Below are positions 33,086-44,204 of a DNA stretch of 64,000 nucleotides, piece by piece. Within the stretch, counting starts at the first letter, position 1. Each line of letters starts with the position of its first letter. The notes beneath the pieces are model-generated. The model made no database searches and had not been told where the DNA came from. It saw only the letters and a list, made by a program, of their open reading frames with translations. The stretch lies in NCBI GenBank assembly GCA_029204225.1, contig CM055095.1, forward strand, positions 63,662,466-63,726,465, given 5' to 3'. The DNA comes from Diphasiastrum complanatum (taxonomy: Eukaryota > Streptophyta > Lycopodiopsida > Lycopodiales > Lycopodiaceae). The translations under genes and the position numbers were made by a program.

Positions 33086-33652
33086 CTTCTTGGTGATTCT
33101 AATTATGATAAAAAAATGGAGTTGAAAGGATGTTGCTTGCTATCTCAATCTAGGATCTAGCACAGTTGTTGATCCACTCTATGAAATCTAGCAACAGATG
33201 TGAGAACAAATTCTCAATACAGAAAATTAATCGATCTTGAATTTGGATGTTGCTTCAGTCACAAAAGAAGAAGCACATGTAAGAAAGAAGTCTACCTCTC
33301 CCACAAGTTTCAAAGTACTGATAAACTCTCTAGGAACTTACTTTCAACTCAAACACAGTAATATGTGTGAAAGTCTAAGACCTCAAAACACTCACTTCTA
33401 TCCAATTCTACTTGATTGACAATGAAAATTGATGAGAATGGTGAAAAAGACAGAAGTGTACTCACCTTGGCATATCCCACGAGTTGAGTACCCTCTCAAA
33501 CTCTCTGATTGCCTAAAACTCTTCTAAAAACAAATCAAATTGACTTAGAAACAAGAGCAACACATTCTACTCTCCAATACCTATCCAACAAGCTATAGAA
33601 CATCAAATTTGGATCATTCCTTGAGAAATAGCACTCATTAATGAGGGCTGAT

Positions 33653-33666
33653 TTCACACGTGTGAG
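33653..33666. promoter_or_regulatory. Palindrome variant in B3 leader
   Basis: TTCACACGTGTGAG, 184 nt downstream of the primer-binding site, as in B1. Confidence 0.7.
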
Positions 33667-33850
33667 CTCTCTGTCCATACAGATCTCCGCTAGATCATAT
33701 CAGCCTTGATTTGATGCACTTATGGTCCACAAATTGCTTTTTTCTCAGCGAGTTTGAATCCCTCTCCAAAATCCAAGTTCCTACAAGCAAAAACATTGAT
33801 GATCTGATGTATACACCCTCACCTCTTTAAAGCATGAAGCTCTGATACCG

Positions 33851-34580
33851 TGTGAAGTTTTAAGCACGTGTGAACTTCACTACACACCCTACAGGATCTT
33901 ACTGAGGTGTTGTGATTGCACAAGATTGATCAAAGAATAGTATGCTTGAAAAATCTAAGGCAAGAGCACAATGGCATACATTTGATGAAAAAATCTAACT
34001 CTTCACTATGAGAAATGAATGTCAGAAATAATTCTAAGTGTTCAGTATGGGAAAAAGAGGTTGCTCTCAGGTAGAGAGAGAAAATCAAGCATAGAAAACT
34101 CGGGAAGAGAGAGAATGAGTCCAAAACACCAAAATCTCAATATTCACAATATGGCAAAACATGCCCAGCTTTCCCTACATGAGAGAGACTCAAATTCCTA
34201 TAGTGGAGTTGCATGGAAAGTCCACTTAACTGAACTGATTCAAGTACCAGAGATCCACATGTGTAACTGCATGCATGTATGTTGCATGTACTGCATGTCA
34301 ACTCATAAAACTACCTAGACATGTGTAGATCACAAAAACTACTTTGCATGTTGCATGCACTAATTGCATGTGGCTTGCATGCATACAGTAAAACTTTGCA
34401 TGCTATCTAAACATCTGCATGTCATCATAATTGAACCTATCTAACTCAAATCCGAGCTACACTAGAAGGATATGTGCTCAATTCACACTCCTTATATGTA
34501 CAACATGACTTTTAGTGGAAATCACAATGGACATGAACCCAAACTCGAGATAGGAAGATAATATTTTAATAATCTTCACA
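33851..34580 (-). repeat. B3 5' LTR
   Basis: 730 bp, TGTGAAG...CTTCACA. It keeps the TGCATG cluster (about 34268-34425) and the GCACGTGTGAAC partial site near the inner end. Confidence 0.88.
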
Positions 34581-34621
34581 TTGATCACTAGCAGTGTATG
34601 TTGACTTCTTAGATTCATTAC

Positions 34622-35060
34622 TATGAAAAATGCAAAAATAAACTTGGTAGAGACCAAAAATCTTGTATATAGGATGAACACACATGTGTGGAGCCTGTTT
34701 CCACGTGTGAAACTAGTGTACTTGTCATGTACCATAATCATATATGTTGTACAGATGGTTTAATTCAAGTTCTAGTGGCTAAAGAGGCCAAAAACTAGTT
34801 TTCTAGATATATGATACATGGCATTCATCTATTGATTGCAAGAGCCAAATATTTTTGATAGGTGTCATATCTTATGTGTAGAGGACAGTTCACACGTGTG
34901 GAAAAAGTTGAAGTAGGCAAGTTTTTGCTTCTAGAAGATTTCTATGAAGATCTCCATATAGTAGGAAATTGGACCAAAAATGCCCAAAATAGAAAGTTTG
35001 ATCCAAGTGTCAAAATTGCATGATGCTGACAAGGCATCCTCACATGTGTGAGATGAAGAA
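34622..35060 (+). repeat. A3: truncated family A LTR
   Basis: It follows the A LTRs from TATGAAAAATGC (canonical TGTGAAAA) to CCTCACATGTGTGAGA near 35060, then stops before the TATA region. It contains a palindrome variant, TTCACACGTGTGG, at 34889-34901. 34581-34621 is a 41-bp spacer without identity. Confidence 0.75.
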
Positions 35061-36587
35061 ACAAAGTGTTTATGATTACAAAGCCTTGCTAGCTTTCAAC
35101 CCTTCACCTGACGAATATGTTCGCGAACTCGAACATCTGAAGACATGAAACACAAAGAGTTTTGCGAACACGAAAGTCAACGAAGACGAACGGTTCGCAA
35201 ACACAAACGGTTCGCAAACACGAAGGATCCACGAACGAGATTCCTTTGCGGTCCAACAAGAGAGAAAGACAGATGAGATAAACGAAACCAACGGTGGAAA
35301 CGAAACCCATTCTGTCCTCATTCTCCAAGGAGTACCACCAGAGATCACGCAAGTACCCAGAAGTATAGAGATCTGACCTGATGGCATGACGTCAACAGAT
35401 ACTTCCTAGGTTGTGGCTAATCTTCCACTCTTGTAATTTCCTCATTAGTGTAGATATATAATCACTCTAATCTTAGGTTTACATAGAGAGACCATACTTA
35501 CTGGATAATACTTGACATATATCAGAACAAGATACACCGAGTGTAACTAAGAGAAGAGACACTGAAGAAGTCTGATGCTAGTAAACAATCAAGATGAACA
35601 CAGACAGAAGCTCTGCCTACGTGCGAGAAGATAATTATGTCTAGGATTAGAAGATCCAATTGTCCGCTAGTGAATCGAGACTGCTACTCATGAGAGAACC
35701 GTACTAGTGAAGCGAGACTACTACTCGTGGATTTGCATGCAGTGCCCTGAAGAAATCAGAAAAAATCAATATAGATTATTTTCTAGTTGTGTCTGATCTT
35801 GGATGTTGAATGCTTATGCTGTTTATTTCATATATTTGAGTTTTCTTGTTCCCTTTGAATTCCGCACCTTGGTTGATATTAAGTCGAATGCTATATTAAT
35901 TTTATGAACGTAGATCAGTAGTAACTGACTATTCTCCAGAGGATTGTAGGAGTGTTTCAGCTGGCAGTGCCCAGCGAACGCATCTGAACTCCATCCGAAT
36001 CTTGAAAGAGAGTCGCGACTGTTTTGTGAATTTTCCCCCCTAGATTCATTAGTGGTATCAGAGCATCTCACAATTCTCATTGGTGGTATCAGAGCCACCC
36101 TGCCATATTCTGACATAGCCAAGAAGTTAGCAGATCCAGGAGGCCAAGCATTCAGATAATCAACCATCAACAAGAAAACAGACTTCAAGAAGCAATGGCT
36201 TCAATCAGCAACATGCAAAGCAAGATCTGCACTATACTTAATTCTTCAAGATCTAACTTTCTAGCCTAGAAAATTAAGACATCTTTGATACTCAAGGGCG
36301 AAGGACTCTTCCCCTGGGTGGATGGCACAAAAGAAATGCTTATGACAATAGGAAAGGAGCTACGCGAATGGAGGGAGAAAAACAACAAGGCAGTAGCCTT
36401 GCTATCATCTTCCATCGAAGATAGCCTTACACTTGACCTGGCTACACTCTCCAAAGCTAAGGAGATGTGGGATGCACTGCTCACAAGATTTCAGATGAAA
36501 TCAAGAAGTCAAACTATGATGCTGGAAGATCAGTTGACGAATCTACAATGGGATGGAAAAGACCTCACCTCTTTCATGAGAAAGATG
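35061..36587 (+). mobile_element. I: copia-like element, 5' LTR and gag start
   Basis: An LTR-like region (about 35061-36048, left edge uncertain) ends in GATTCA. It is followed by a primer-binding site, a short leader and a UBN2-type gag. B4 interrupts it at 36588. It is unlike the A-H families and lacks the TTCACACGTGTGAA palindrome. Direct repeats ACGGTTCGCAAACACRAA lie near 35187-35222, with GTTCGCGAAC at 35118-35127. Confidence 0.65.
36053..36095 (+). promoter_or_regulatory. Two tandem primer-binding sites
   Basis: TGGTATCAGAGC occurs at 36053-36064 and again at 36084-36095, both exact. The first is next to the LTR end. The duplication includes the preceding TCATTRGTGG or TTGGTGG context. 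Confidence 0.8.
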
Positions 36588-36590
36588 TGT
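36195..36590 (+). pseudogene. Element I gag (UBN2-like), truncated
   Basis: It starts at ATG 36195, meets a TAG at 36267, and is then open: LKGEGLFPWVDGTKEML, AVALLSSSIEDSLTLDLATL, SKAKEMWDALLTRFQMKSRS, QTMMLEDQLTNLQWDGKDL. This is the gag-polypeptide (UBN2) pattern of copia elements. It is cut at 36588 by a B4 LTR, five codons after FMRKM. It would form the particle shell. Confidence 0.75.
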
Positions 36591-37315
36591 GAAGTTTTTA
36601 GCACGTGTGAACTTCACCACACACCCTACAGGATCTTACTGAGGTGTTGTGATTGCACGAGATTGATCAAAGAATAGTATGCTTGAAAAATCTAAGACAA
36701 GAGCACAATGGCATACATTTGATGAAAAAATCTAACTCTTCACTATGAGAAATGAATGTCAGAAATAATTCTAAGTGTTCAGTATGGGAAAAAGAGCTGC
36801 TCTCAGGTAGAGAGAGAAAATCAAGCATAGAAAACTCGGTTAGAGAGAGAATGAGTCCAAAACACCAAAATCTCAATATTCACAATATGGCAAAACATGC
36901 CCAACTTTTCTACATGAGAGAGACTCAAATTCCTACAGTGGAATTGCATGGAAAGTCCACTTAACTAAACTAATTCACCTACCAGAGATCCACATGTGTA
37001 ACTGCATGCATGTATGTTGCATGTACTGCATGTCAGCTCATAAAACTGCCTAGACATGTGTAGATCACAAAAACTACTTCGCATGTTACATGCATTGATT
37101 GCATGTGGCTTGCATGCATACAATAAAACTTTGCATGCTATCTAAATATCTGCATGTCATCATAATTGAACCTATCTAACTCAAATCCGAGCTACACTAG
37201 AAGAATATGTGTTCAATTCACACTCCTTTTATGTACAACATGAAATTTAGTGGAATTCACGATGGACATGACCCCAAACTCGAGATAGGAAGATAATATT
37301 TTAATAATCTTCATA
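36588..37315 (-). repeat. B4 3' LTR
   Basis: 728 bp, about as long as the B1 and B3 LTRs. The outer end reads CTTCATA instead of CTTCACA. TGCATG cluster retained at about 36999-37155. Confidence 0.85.
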
Positions 37316-37329
37316 CTTCTCTTTAAAAT

Positions 37330-37920
37330 TTATGTTCCTATCAACATAGATTTTGAAATTAGGTCAAGGTTAGACCTTATCTTCATAAATACATTCTTGA
37401 GTAGAGGCTTGGTGAGAAGATCTGCAACACAATCTGAAGATGAAACATGCTCCAATGAGATCTCTCTTCCAATGATTTTTTCTCTTACAAAATGATGAGC
37501 CACTTCAATATGCTTGCTCCTTGCATGAAAGACTGGATTATTTGCAAGAGCCTGAGCAGAAATGTTATCATTCTTGATAATTGGAAGATCTTCATCTGCA
37601 TAACACTTTAGCTCCAAAAGTAGCCTTTTGATCCATAAAACCTCCTTTGTTGTGGTTGTAAGAGATTTGTATTCAGCTTCACAGGATGATAAGGAAATAG
37701 TTGCCTGCTTCTTTGATAGCCAAGAAACCAAATTTCCTCTAAGAAATATAGTGTAAGCACTTGTGGATTTCCTATCCAACCCATCTCTTGCAAAATCTGA
37801 ATCTGAAAAAGCAATCAAAGTCAGATCTTCTCCTTCATAGAATAGTCCATAATCCAAGGTAGAAGATATATACCTCAAGACTCTTTTAGCTAGTTTCCAA
37901 TGATATAACTTTGGATCGGG
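37330..37920 (-). pseudogene. B4 RNase H
   Basis: It encodes HWKLAKRVLRYISSTLDYGL, DSDFARDGLDRKSTSAY, SSCEAEYKSLTTTTKEVLWI, HARSKHIEVAHHFVREKI and VADLLTKPL, with a stop 15 bp before the LTR. All four blocks are those of copia RNase H. DSDFAGD is changed to DSDFARD. It forms the C-terminal half of a 408-codon open frame, the N-terminal half of which is not copia. Confidence 0.85.
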
Positions 37921-38595
37921 TAATGCTTGCAGTTCTTTCTCCTTTATGGTCTGAGCTGAAAACGATATCCGCCAGCCGCCTCTTGATGACTCATGGGGAT
38001 ACTTTGATAGAAATTCGTTGATTTTGTCCTCCATGGACTTGGGTCTTCGGAAGGCCTGCCTGGCAGATATCGTGCGTGAACCTCTGGATGATGTGGCTTG
38101 GCTTTGGCTGGTATCTGCGTCTTGGCCCTGGTCTCGCGTCTCAGCAACCGTATCTGTTTGTCCTTGATCTTGGTCTTCAGACCCTTGATCTTGGTTAAAT
38201 CCCCATGCTGCCTGCTGGCTTTGGTCCTGGCTGGTACTGGCCTGTGTAGCGTCAAAAATTGGTGGCGGTGGAATTACCATGGGGGTGGGCTGGGCCTTCG
38301 TGTCCATGAATTTTTGCCATGCCTTGAGGGCTTGTTTGGCCTGGGTGAGCTCATGAGCTGCACTTGTCTGATATTTGGTGAACTCTGTCTGGTAGCTATT
38401 TAAGGTTTGGCTATAAACCTGCACCTGATGCCGAAGAAGATTCATTTCTGATTGAGAAAACGGCCTTGAGTCTGGTGCAGGTTGAGCTAACCAGACAAGC
38501 TTTTCATCTTGTAGGGCTTTAACCTCCATCCCCAGGCATGTATTCTCTGCTTCCAAAAGGTTTAGTTGCGTCTGGATGGGAGCAAGCCGATAACC
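37921..38595 (-). CDS. Q-rich coiled-coil coding piece fused in frame to B4 RNase H
   Basis: On the minus strand the frame from about 38595, with the first ATG at 38556, reads LEAENTCLGMEVKALQDEKL, heptad-like SQSEMNLLRHQVQVYSQTLN and EFTKYQTSAAHELTQAKQAL. A proline stretch (VIPPPPIF) and a Q/D/S-rich low-complexity zone follow, then RRPKSMEDKINEFLSKYP. At about 37920 it passes without a stop into copia RNase H. It is richer in G and C than the copia coding around it. I do not recognise the protein; it may be a captured host exon or the gag of an unrelated element. Whether it is expressed is unknown. Confidence 0.5.
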
Positions 38596-40000
38596 ATTTC
38601 ACATCAAAGATGAAGTATTTTTCATTACTTCCATAGTCGACCTCATAAATATGTGGCATTTGAAGGTGACAAGAAGGTGATCTACACGGCCGATGATGGT
38701 GAGTGTGCAATCAAAGGGATTGGCACAATTCCTATTTCCCTCTACTAATAGGAATGCGAATTTGAAGGATATTTGTTCATTCCATCTATTACTAGGTGTA
38801 AGTCAAATTCTTGACAAGGGATTCAAAGTGGAGTTTGTCGGTGATGCTTGTTTGATCAAGAAAGAGGACGAATTGATTGCAAAAGAGAAGAGGCAAGGTA
38901 AATTGTTCAAACTTGATGCTTGTGTTGCTGCTAACCAGGTTGGATGTTGGCACAAGAGATTGGGGCATCTCAACTACAAGTCATTGGAGGTGATGGCAAA
39001 GAGGGATGGAAGTGTGCCGACATAGTCTAGGTCACCTGAAATGATGTTCGTGTTGTTTGCACTAGATTAACTCTCCTGTTGAAAGTTTGCCATTATGCCA
39101 CAATCAAATGTGCATCTTTTGGTGCCAATGCCCTCAACACGAAAGTGATATCTGTATGCCCACATGGCATTGTATGTTTTGTACTGGCACAACATATCTT
39201 GAAAATTTAACACAACATATCTTGAACATTTTAGAGTTTAAGATTTAGAACTAGAAAAACTAGAATAAACAAATTTATATCACCCTTTTTGAATTAAAAC
39301 ATTACTTACCTGCCATGAACAATTGCGAGCGAATTCTCACTCTTGTCTTGTCACGTGTTCACCATTTTTCGTTGTTTTTTTGAGAGTATCATAGATCCAT
39401 TCACATGTACATCGAGAAGATAATTGTTACAAATAGCAGGGCGTATTCTTTTTGTATTGCCATGTCTTTTTTAATGTCCCTAGTCAAAAATGAGTTTTGT
39501 AAATACCTGACAATTGATGCTAATTTGTACAAAGTACCTCGTAGATTGTCTCCTAAGCAACCTCGAATAGCAATCAGAAGACTGAATTGCAACATCTTTA
39601 GAGGTTTGCAGCAATCCACTAGCTTCTTCTATTTGTTTCATTCTTTGTTCCCTCATTTGTATCAAGATTTTTCTTCGCTTGGTTAATACAGATGGATCAA
39701 GGCCATGTAATGGCATTCAATGGTGTGTCTAAACAAACCAACAAAGAATGTGTCATCTAAACGAGTCAATGTCTACCTAGTTATCCTAATTTCAAAAAAT
39801 AATAATAAATGCAACAAATGCGTTAGCTTTTAAAGCAAACCTCAATCTCTTCTGGATTTGATATTTGACCATCCGCACTACTTCCATCCTTCCACAGGTG
39901 ATCATTGACAGTGTGTCTTTGATGCACCACTTGCCCGTCGCATCTAACACAGGTGCACCACATTCGTTCTTGATAATAATTGGCCTTCAAAAAATTGTAA
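38594..40000 (-). pseudogene. Second CACTA transposase relative, internally deleted
   Basis: Minus strand: 39990-39860 encodes WCTCVRCDGQVVHQRHTVND HLWKDG-like N-terminal sequence. 39716-39480 encodes LHGLDPSVLTKRRKILIQMR. Then, with the TNP2 core absent, 39180-39020 encodes MWAYRYHFRVEGIGTKRCTF and DCGIMANFQQES, then a stop. DUF4216 continues at 38660-38594 (HIYEVDYGSNEKYFIFDVKW) after a copia scrap. The order matches the first CACTA element, with the middle third lost. No CACTA termini are seen. Confidence 0.7.
38657..39012 (+). pseudogene. F3: copia protease/pre-integrase scrap inside the CACTA relative
   Basis: The plus strand follows family F coding from DKKVIYTADDGECAIKGIGT through LDKGFKVEFVGDACLIK and KLFKLDACVAANQVGCWHKR to YKSLEVMAK, with frame breaks. 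It has no LTRs, and CACTA DUF4216 coding continues on both sides in the opposite direction. It was inserted as a bare internal fragment. Confidence 0.7.
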
Positions 40001-40170
40001 ATACGTTGTTTCTTGCAAAAATCAATAATAGTTAACTTGCAAAAATATTATTGTAGAATATGGTATATTGACTTCATATAAAACTTACATTATTGACATT
40101 TCTGCCCTCATCACTAGATTCTCCATCTGATAAGCTACACAAACATCCATCAAAACATTCAATTTCTAGT

Positions 40171-41059
40171 AAAGTATTTCAAATGTGCAAGACAATTTTT
40201 TTCATAAGAATATTTGTTCTTTTGATTGATTAAGTATCTGTTAAGCAAGATGAGTGTTCATTACACGTGGAGGCATTGTAGGCAGATTCTACACTGTAGA
40301 ATCTGATACTGTTTCTTTCTTGTTACAGCATTTATATTCTGCCTATCACCAGGGACTGTGGGCATGTCTTAGTGTTTATCTTGCTTATTACCATGTCCAG
40401 ATTAGACAGAAAGATTCTCAGGGTTGTAGTATAGTTCAACCTGTCAAGGATACTCAGATTACGAACACTCTTGAACTCTTGAAATCTTTTGCAATCATTC
40501 TACCATGCAAGCACACCAAGAATGCCCAAAAACAACTCTTCTTGAAACACGGTTGGGCATTACTATGGCACTTATAAACAGAATGCTAGCAATTCATCGA
40601 GGAGGGCAGAGATCTTCTGCTGGAGAATTTTCAAGAGATCATGCACTGGGGCACTATTCGAAATCCTTCAAAAATAATGAGATAAGTGTTGCCCATTCAA
40701 AGTTTCATCAACATGGTGAAACTATGTTTATGGCAATCAAGGCACTGTCTCATTTTCTTGGAGGACATAATCTCAATACGGTGCATAAAATAATTTTTGT
40801 AAAGAAAACTATTGCGGTTAAAATTTTAGGATATGGAACAGTGAATTCCATGTTCAGATCATCTCATTTTGTAGTGTATGCTGCTTATGTTGATCTGAGT
40901 AAGCATGAAAACTATGAGCTATTGGATCCATACGAAAAAAAAAATTGTTGCATGATTCTAAGTTGCAACTTTCATTGGAAAAAATATCGAAAGCAGATTA
41001 GATACTGCTGAATTGTACTTTGTAAATTTTAATTTAATATACAAAATCTTATTGTGTGT
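40171..41059 (+). other. Unrecognised stretch with a 168-codon plus-strand frame
   Basis: 40505-41011 is open and reads AHQECPKTTLLETRLGITMA, LINRMLAIHRGGQRSSAGEF, HYSKSFKNNEISVAHSKFHQ, ALSHFLGGHNLNTVHK and others. An overlapping frame at 40254-40577 is also open. I recognise no domain. The segment lies just downstream of the split minus-strand gene and may belong to the same locus or to a lost mobile element. Confidence 0.3.
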
Positions 41060-41322
41060 CTATAGCCTATTGGCTTGTATAAATTTGCATGCTTTTTGAA
41101 ATTTTTTATAATCCGTCGATTTTGTATTATGACGAATTTGGATTCTTCTGTAAAACCATTGAAAAAGTTGCAGTATATAGCTATTTTTTGTGCTAGTCCC
41201 GCCATGTTGTGTACTTTTATGAAATGCCGCTCTTGCTTGCCAATGAGATTTTTCCATTCCTTGCGATGAACATATGCTAAGACTTTCACTATTTCTTGCA
41301 AAGAATGTCAAATGATGTCGTA
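41060..41322 (-). pseudogene. Split gene, distal part of last exon
   Basis: The minus strand from 41322 encodes RHHLTFFARNSESLSICSSQ, GMEKSHWQARAAFHKSTQHG and LQLFQWFYRRIQIRHN, ending in TAG at 41062-41060. It continues exactly, in frame, the seven bases CACATAT of the same exon on the other side of A2 (53120-53114). The pattern Y-H-x-L..H, then SxQGxEKSH and QHGG, resembles the C-terminal part of an uncharacterised eukaryotic transposase-like family that I recall only loosely. I give no function. Confidence 0.65.
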
Positions 41323-41327
41323 ATATG

Positions 41328-42159
41328 TGTGAAAAATGCAAAAATAAGTTTGGTAGAGGCCAAAAATCTTGTATATAGATAACCACACATGTGTGGAGCC
41401 TGTTCTCATGTGTGAAACTAGTGTACTTCTCATGTACCATAATCATATATGTTGTACATATGATCTAATTCAAGTTCTAGTGGCTAAAATGGCCAAAAAC
41501 TAGTTTTCTAGACATATGACACATGACATCAATCTATTGATTGCATGAGCCACATACTTTGGTTAGGTGTCATATCCCATGTGTAGAGGACAGATCATAC
41601 GTGTGGAATAAGCTGAAGTAGGCAAATTTTGACTTCTAGAAGATTTCCAAGTAGATCTCCATATAGAAGGAAAATGGACCAAAAGTGCTCAAAATAGACG
41701 GTTTTGTCCAAGTGTCAATTTTACATAATGAATCATCATATGACAAAGAACCTTTACACATGTGGGATCAGAGGGATGATCGGTACCACGAGCTCCCACT
41801 TATTGTATATATAGAGCCACATTTGGCCATAATCATTGTGAGACACCAATCTTGCTTTTGGAAACAATTTTGAGTGATTCTCTCCATTTGTATACATTTG
41901 TTTTGATTGTTTTGAGGTTCTATCAATGTGTACTTGATTTTTAGGTTGGAGTCCGTACTCAGAAAATGTTTCACACGTGTGAAACCAGAAATTACACCTA
42001 CCTTCAATTAATGATTGTTTTTGTTAGGATTTTGTGTCTAGAATTGATCTAGATTGATCTTAATCTCAAGTGGATTGATAGATCAAGTAATCTGACAATC
42101 AATCCCTCTTGAGGATCAAATTAGGATCCACTCTTGGTCCTTTTTATAATTTTTGCACA
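41328..42159 (+). repeat. A2 5' LTR
   Basis: 832 bp. TATA 41806-41813, perfect palindrome 41970-41983 (164 bp spacing), ends TTTTGCACA. Confidence 0.9.
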
Positions 42160-42171
42160 TGGTATCAGAGC
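42160..42171 (+). promoter_or_regulatory. A2 primer-binding site
   Basis: TGGTATCAGAGC directly after the LTR. Confidence 0.92.
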
Positions 42172-42330
42172 CTAGTACAAGAGGTTTTGTTGAAATTGAT
42201 AGGGTTAATCCAAATCAAAGCCAAAATTAGCAGCTTTTGGAAACTAGTCAAATTTTGTGTAGCGAGTTGGATTTGATAGCTATCCTCAAAATTTTTGGTC
42301 CAGATCTTGTTGTGGACTATAGGAACTCTT

Positions 42331-42344
42331 TTCACACGTGTGAG
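42331..42344. promoter_or_regulatory. Palindrome variant in A2 leader
   Basis: TTCACACGTGTGAG, 171 nt downstream of the primer-binding site, the same offset as in A1. Confidence 0.7.
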
Positions 42345-43749
42345 TCCATACAGCTCCGATTTTGACTCAGAAATTTCAAACATTTGTAGAATTTGACTCA
42401 CATACCCAATTTGAGTGATTTTTGGTGCAAAAGCAAGCATTTTCTATAGTAAATCTAATCCCTTGATTAGTTCTTGGATTAGAGCAGCCAAAAAATTAAA
42501 ATTGAAGCTTGAACTAGGTGCATTAATTGATCATCTTTGAGTTTTTTAGTGCATGTTGAAGTTGAGAGTGATTTTGCCAAAAATCATAGATTAAGGAGTG
42601 ATATGCAACGTGAAAGGATGAAATCCATTGTACCATCACTCTAGACTTGTTCAAGAGTGATAGAGTCAAGTTTAGAAGCATCAATTTGCTAGAAAACATC
42701 CTTGGATCTGTCCTCCAAGTGAAACCTTTGAGAATTTCTAGTGCATATAGAGCATCTATGCAAATCTTTTGTAGAATTTGACATAGATTGGCTTAAATTG
42801 AGAGTTCTAGAAAAGAGATTGAGATCAAAGTCACATTGTTCAAACCTACTCAATTTGTTTGAGTGATTGTAAGGTTTGAAAAGAGTCATTAAGGTGTCTA
42901 TGACAAATGTGTAGAGAGAGATTCAATTTTCTAAGAGTTTCTCTGTGGAGGGCAAGATATAGAAGCTCATTTTGTGTTGTTATTGGTGGAGAGTTTGTCT
43001 CTTCCTAAGTGATCAAATCTTTCTAAGTGGCATTAGCTCTTTGAAGCACAATATCTTAGTGAGAAAAATCACAACTTTTGATTTTGAATTTCATTCCAGT
43101 CTTAAAAAGTAGAGTAATTGGTGGAATCCAATAGGAGTGATTGAATTCAATTTGTTGAGATAAATTTGACATAGTATGTATGAAACTCAAATTAGTTCTA
43201 TTCAACTTTCTTTGTGAGAGTGTAAAAGTCAATTTGTGATTCCATTTGATGTCTAGAATGAGTAGGAGTCCATATCTGAGTATTCATGCATGGTTGAGAT
43301 CTTTGTGAATCTCTAGTTGTCTAATTTTTAAGCTTTGTGAAAAATTGGTGGTATAGTTTGTTTTCAAATCAAATCGAATTCATTTTAAATCTCAAGAGTG
43401 AGATTATTTGGGTCAAGGTGAGTCCAAAAGAAGTGATTAAGTTTGATTTTCAGGTGTTTGAAACAAAACCCATCTTTTGTTCAAGAATCTCAAGTGTTGA
43501 GAGAACTAGTCAAGTGAAAAGGAAAATCTAGGTGTCAAATCTTTTCATATCCATTTCAACTTTCAAAAGAAAGAGTCATTGGTATTTGATGAGTCCAATA
43601 AGAGAGTGGATCTAATTTCTTTAGTTATTTGATTCAAAGATTGTGTGCTTTTGTCTTAATGATCAAAGCAAAGTTTCCAAGTGACTAGTCATTAATGTGA
43701 AGATTGATTCTTAGGTTTGTGAGCTAGATCTTTTGTAGGTCCTTCTAGA

Positions 43750-44204
43750 TTGTTGAAGATGTTCAAATCTAGTCTCTTGAGAGTCACAAATTACAATTGT
43801 AGAGTCATATCACAGGTTTTTATTCACATAGCATCAATAGGTGGCATTCTATTGAAGGAAAGAAAGGATCCTAAGTGCAACCTTTGTGGCAAGGAAGGAT
43901 ATTTTTCCTCAAGATGCTACAAAACAAGACCAATCCATCCAAGAAGAACCAAAGCAAGGGGGGCGAGGAGAAGGATGGAGCTTCAAGTTCGAAATGCAAA
44001 TACAAGAAGGACAAGTCCAAGGAAAGGTGTTTCCTTTGTGGAAAGGTGAATGAGGCTTGGAGTCTCACAAGGACTTGGAAGATTTGTCTTCAAGAGTCCA
44101 TCACAACACATGTCAAATCTTTTAAAAATTTTCATTTGGAAGTGCATTGTTTGGTTCAAGATACAAAGATAGATGTCACTTTCATGAAAGTGACTTGGAT
44201 TTAT
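43750..44204 (+). pseudogene. A2 gag zinc-knuckle remnant
   Basis: CNLCGKEGYFSSRC is a CX2CX4HX4C knuckle with the H replaced by Y. A second partial knuckle, CFLCGK, follows in another frame near 44029. Upstream gag sequence is not recognisable. F1 interrupts at 44205. Confidence 0.6.

Larger units (their letters stand above)
31518..34580 (-). mobile_element. B3: family B copia, 5' part, broken
   Basis: Minus-strand order: 5' LTR 34580-33851 (730 bp), primer-binding site 33850-33839 with one mismatch (GCTCTGATACCG on plus), leader, gag from 33085, a filler block (32075-32479), protease/pre-integrase zone, and the first part of integrase to about 31540, where E intrudes. No RT, RNase H or 3' LTR is attached. 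Confidence 0.8.
36588..37920 (-). mobile_element. B4: 3' end of a family B copia
   Basis: Minus-strand order: RNase H coding (37915-37330), then 3' LTR (37315 to 36588, 728 bp). Upstream RT is missing and the coding runs in frame into unrelated DNA at about 37920. The left flank is AGATG (36583-36587); no right duplication is visible because the 5' side is lost. Confidence 0.78.
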
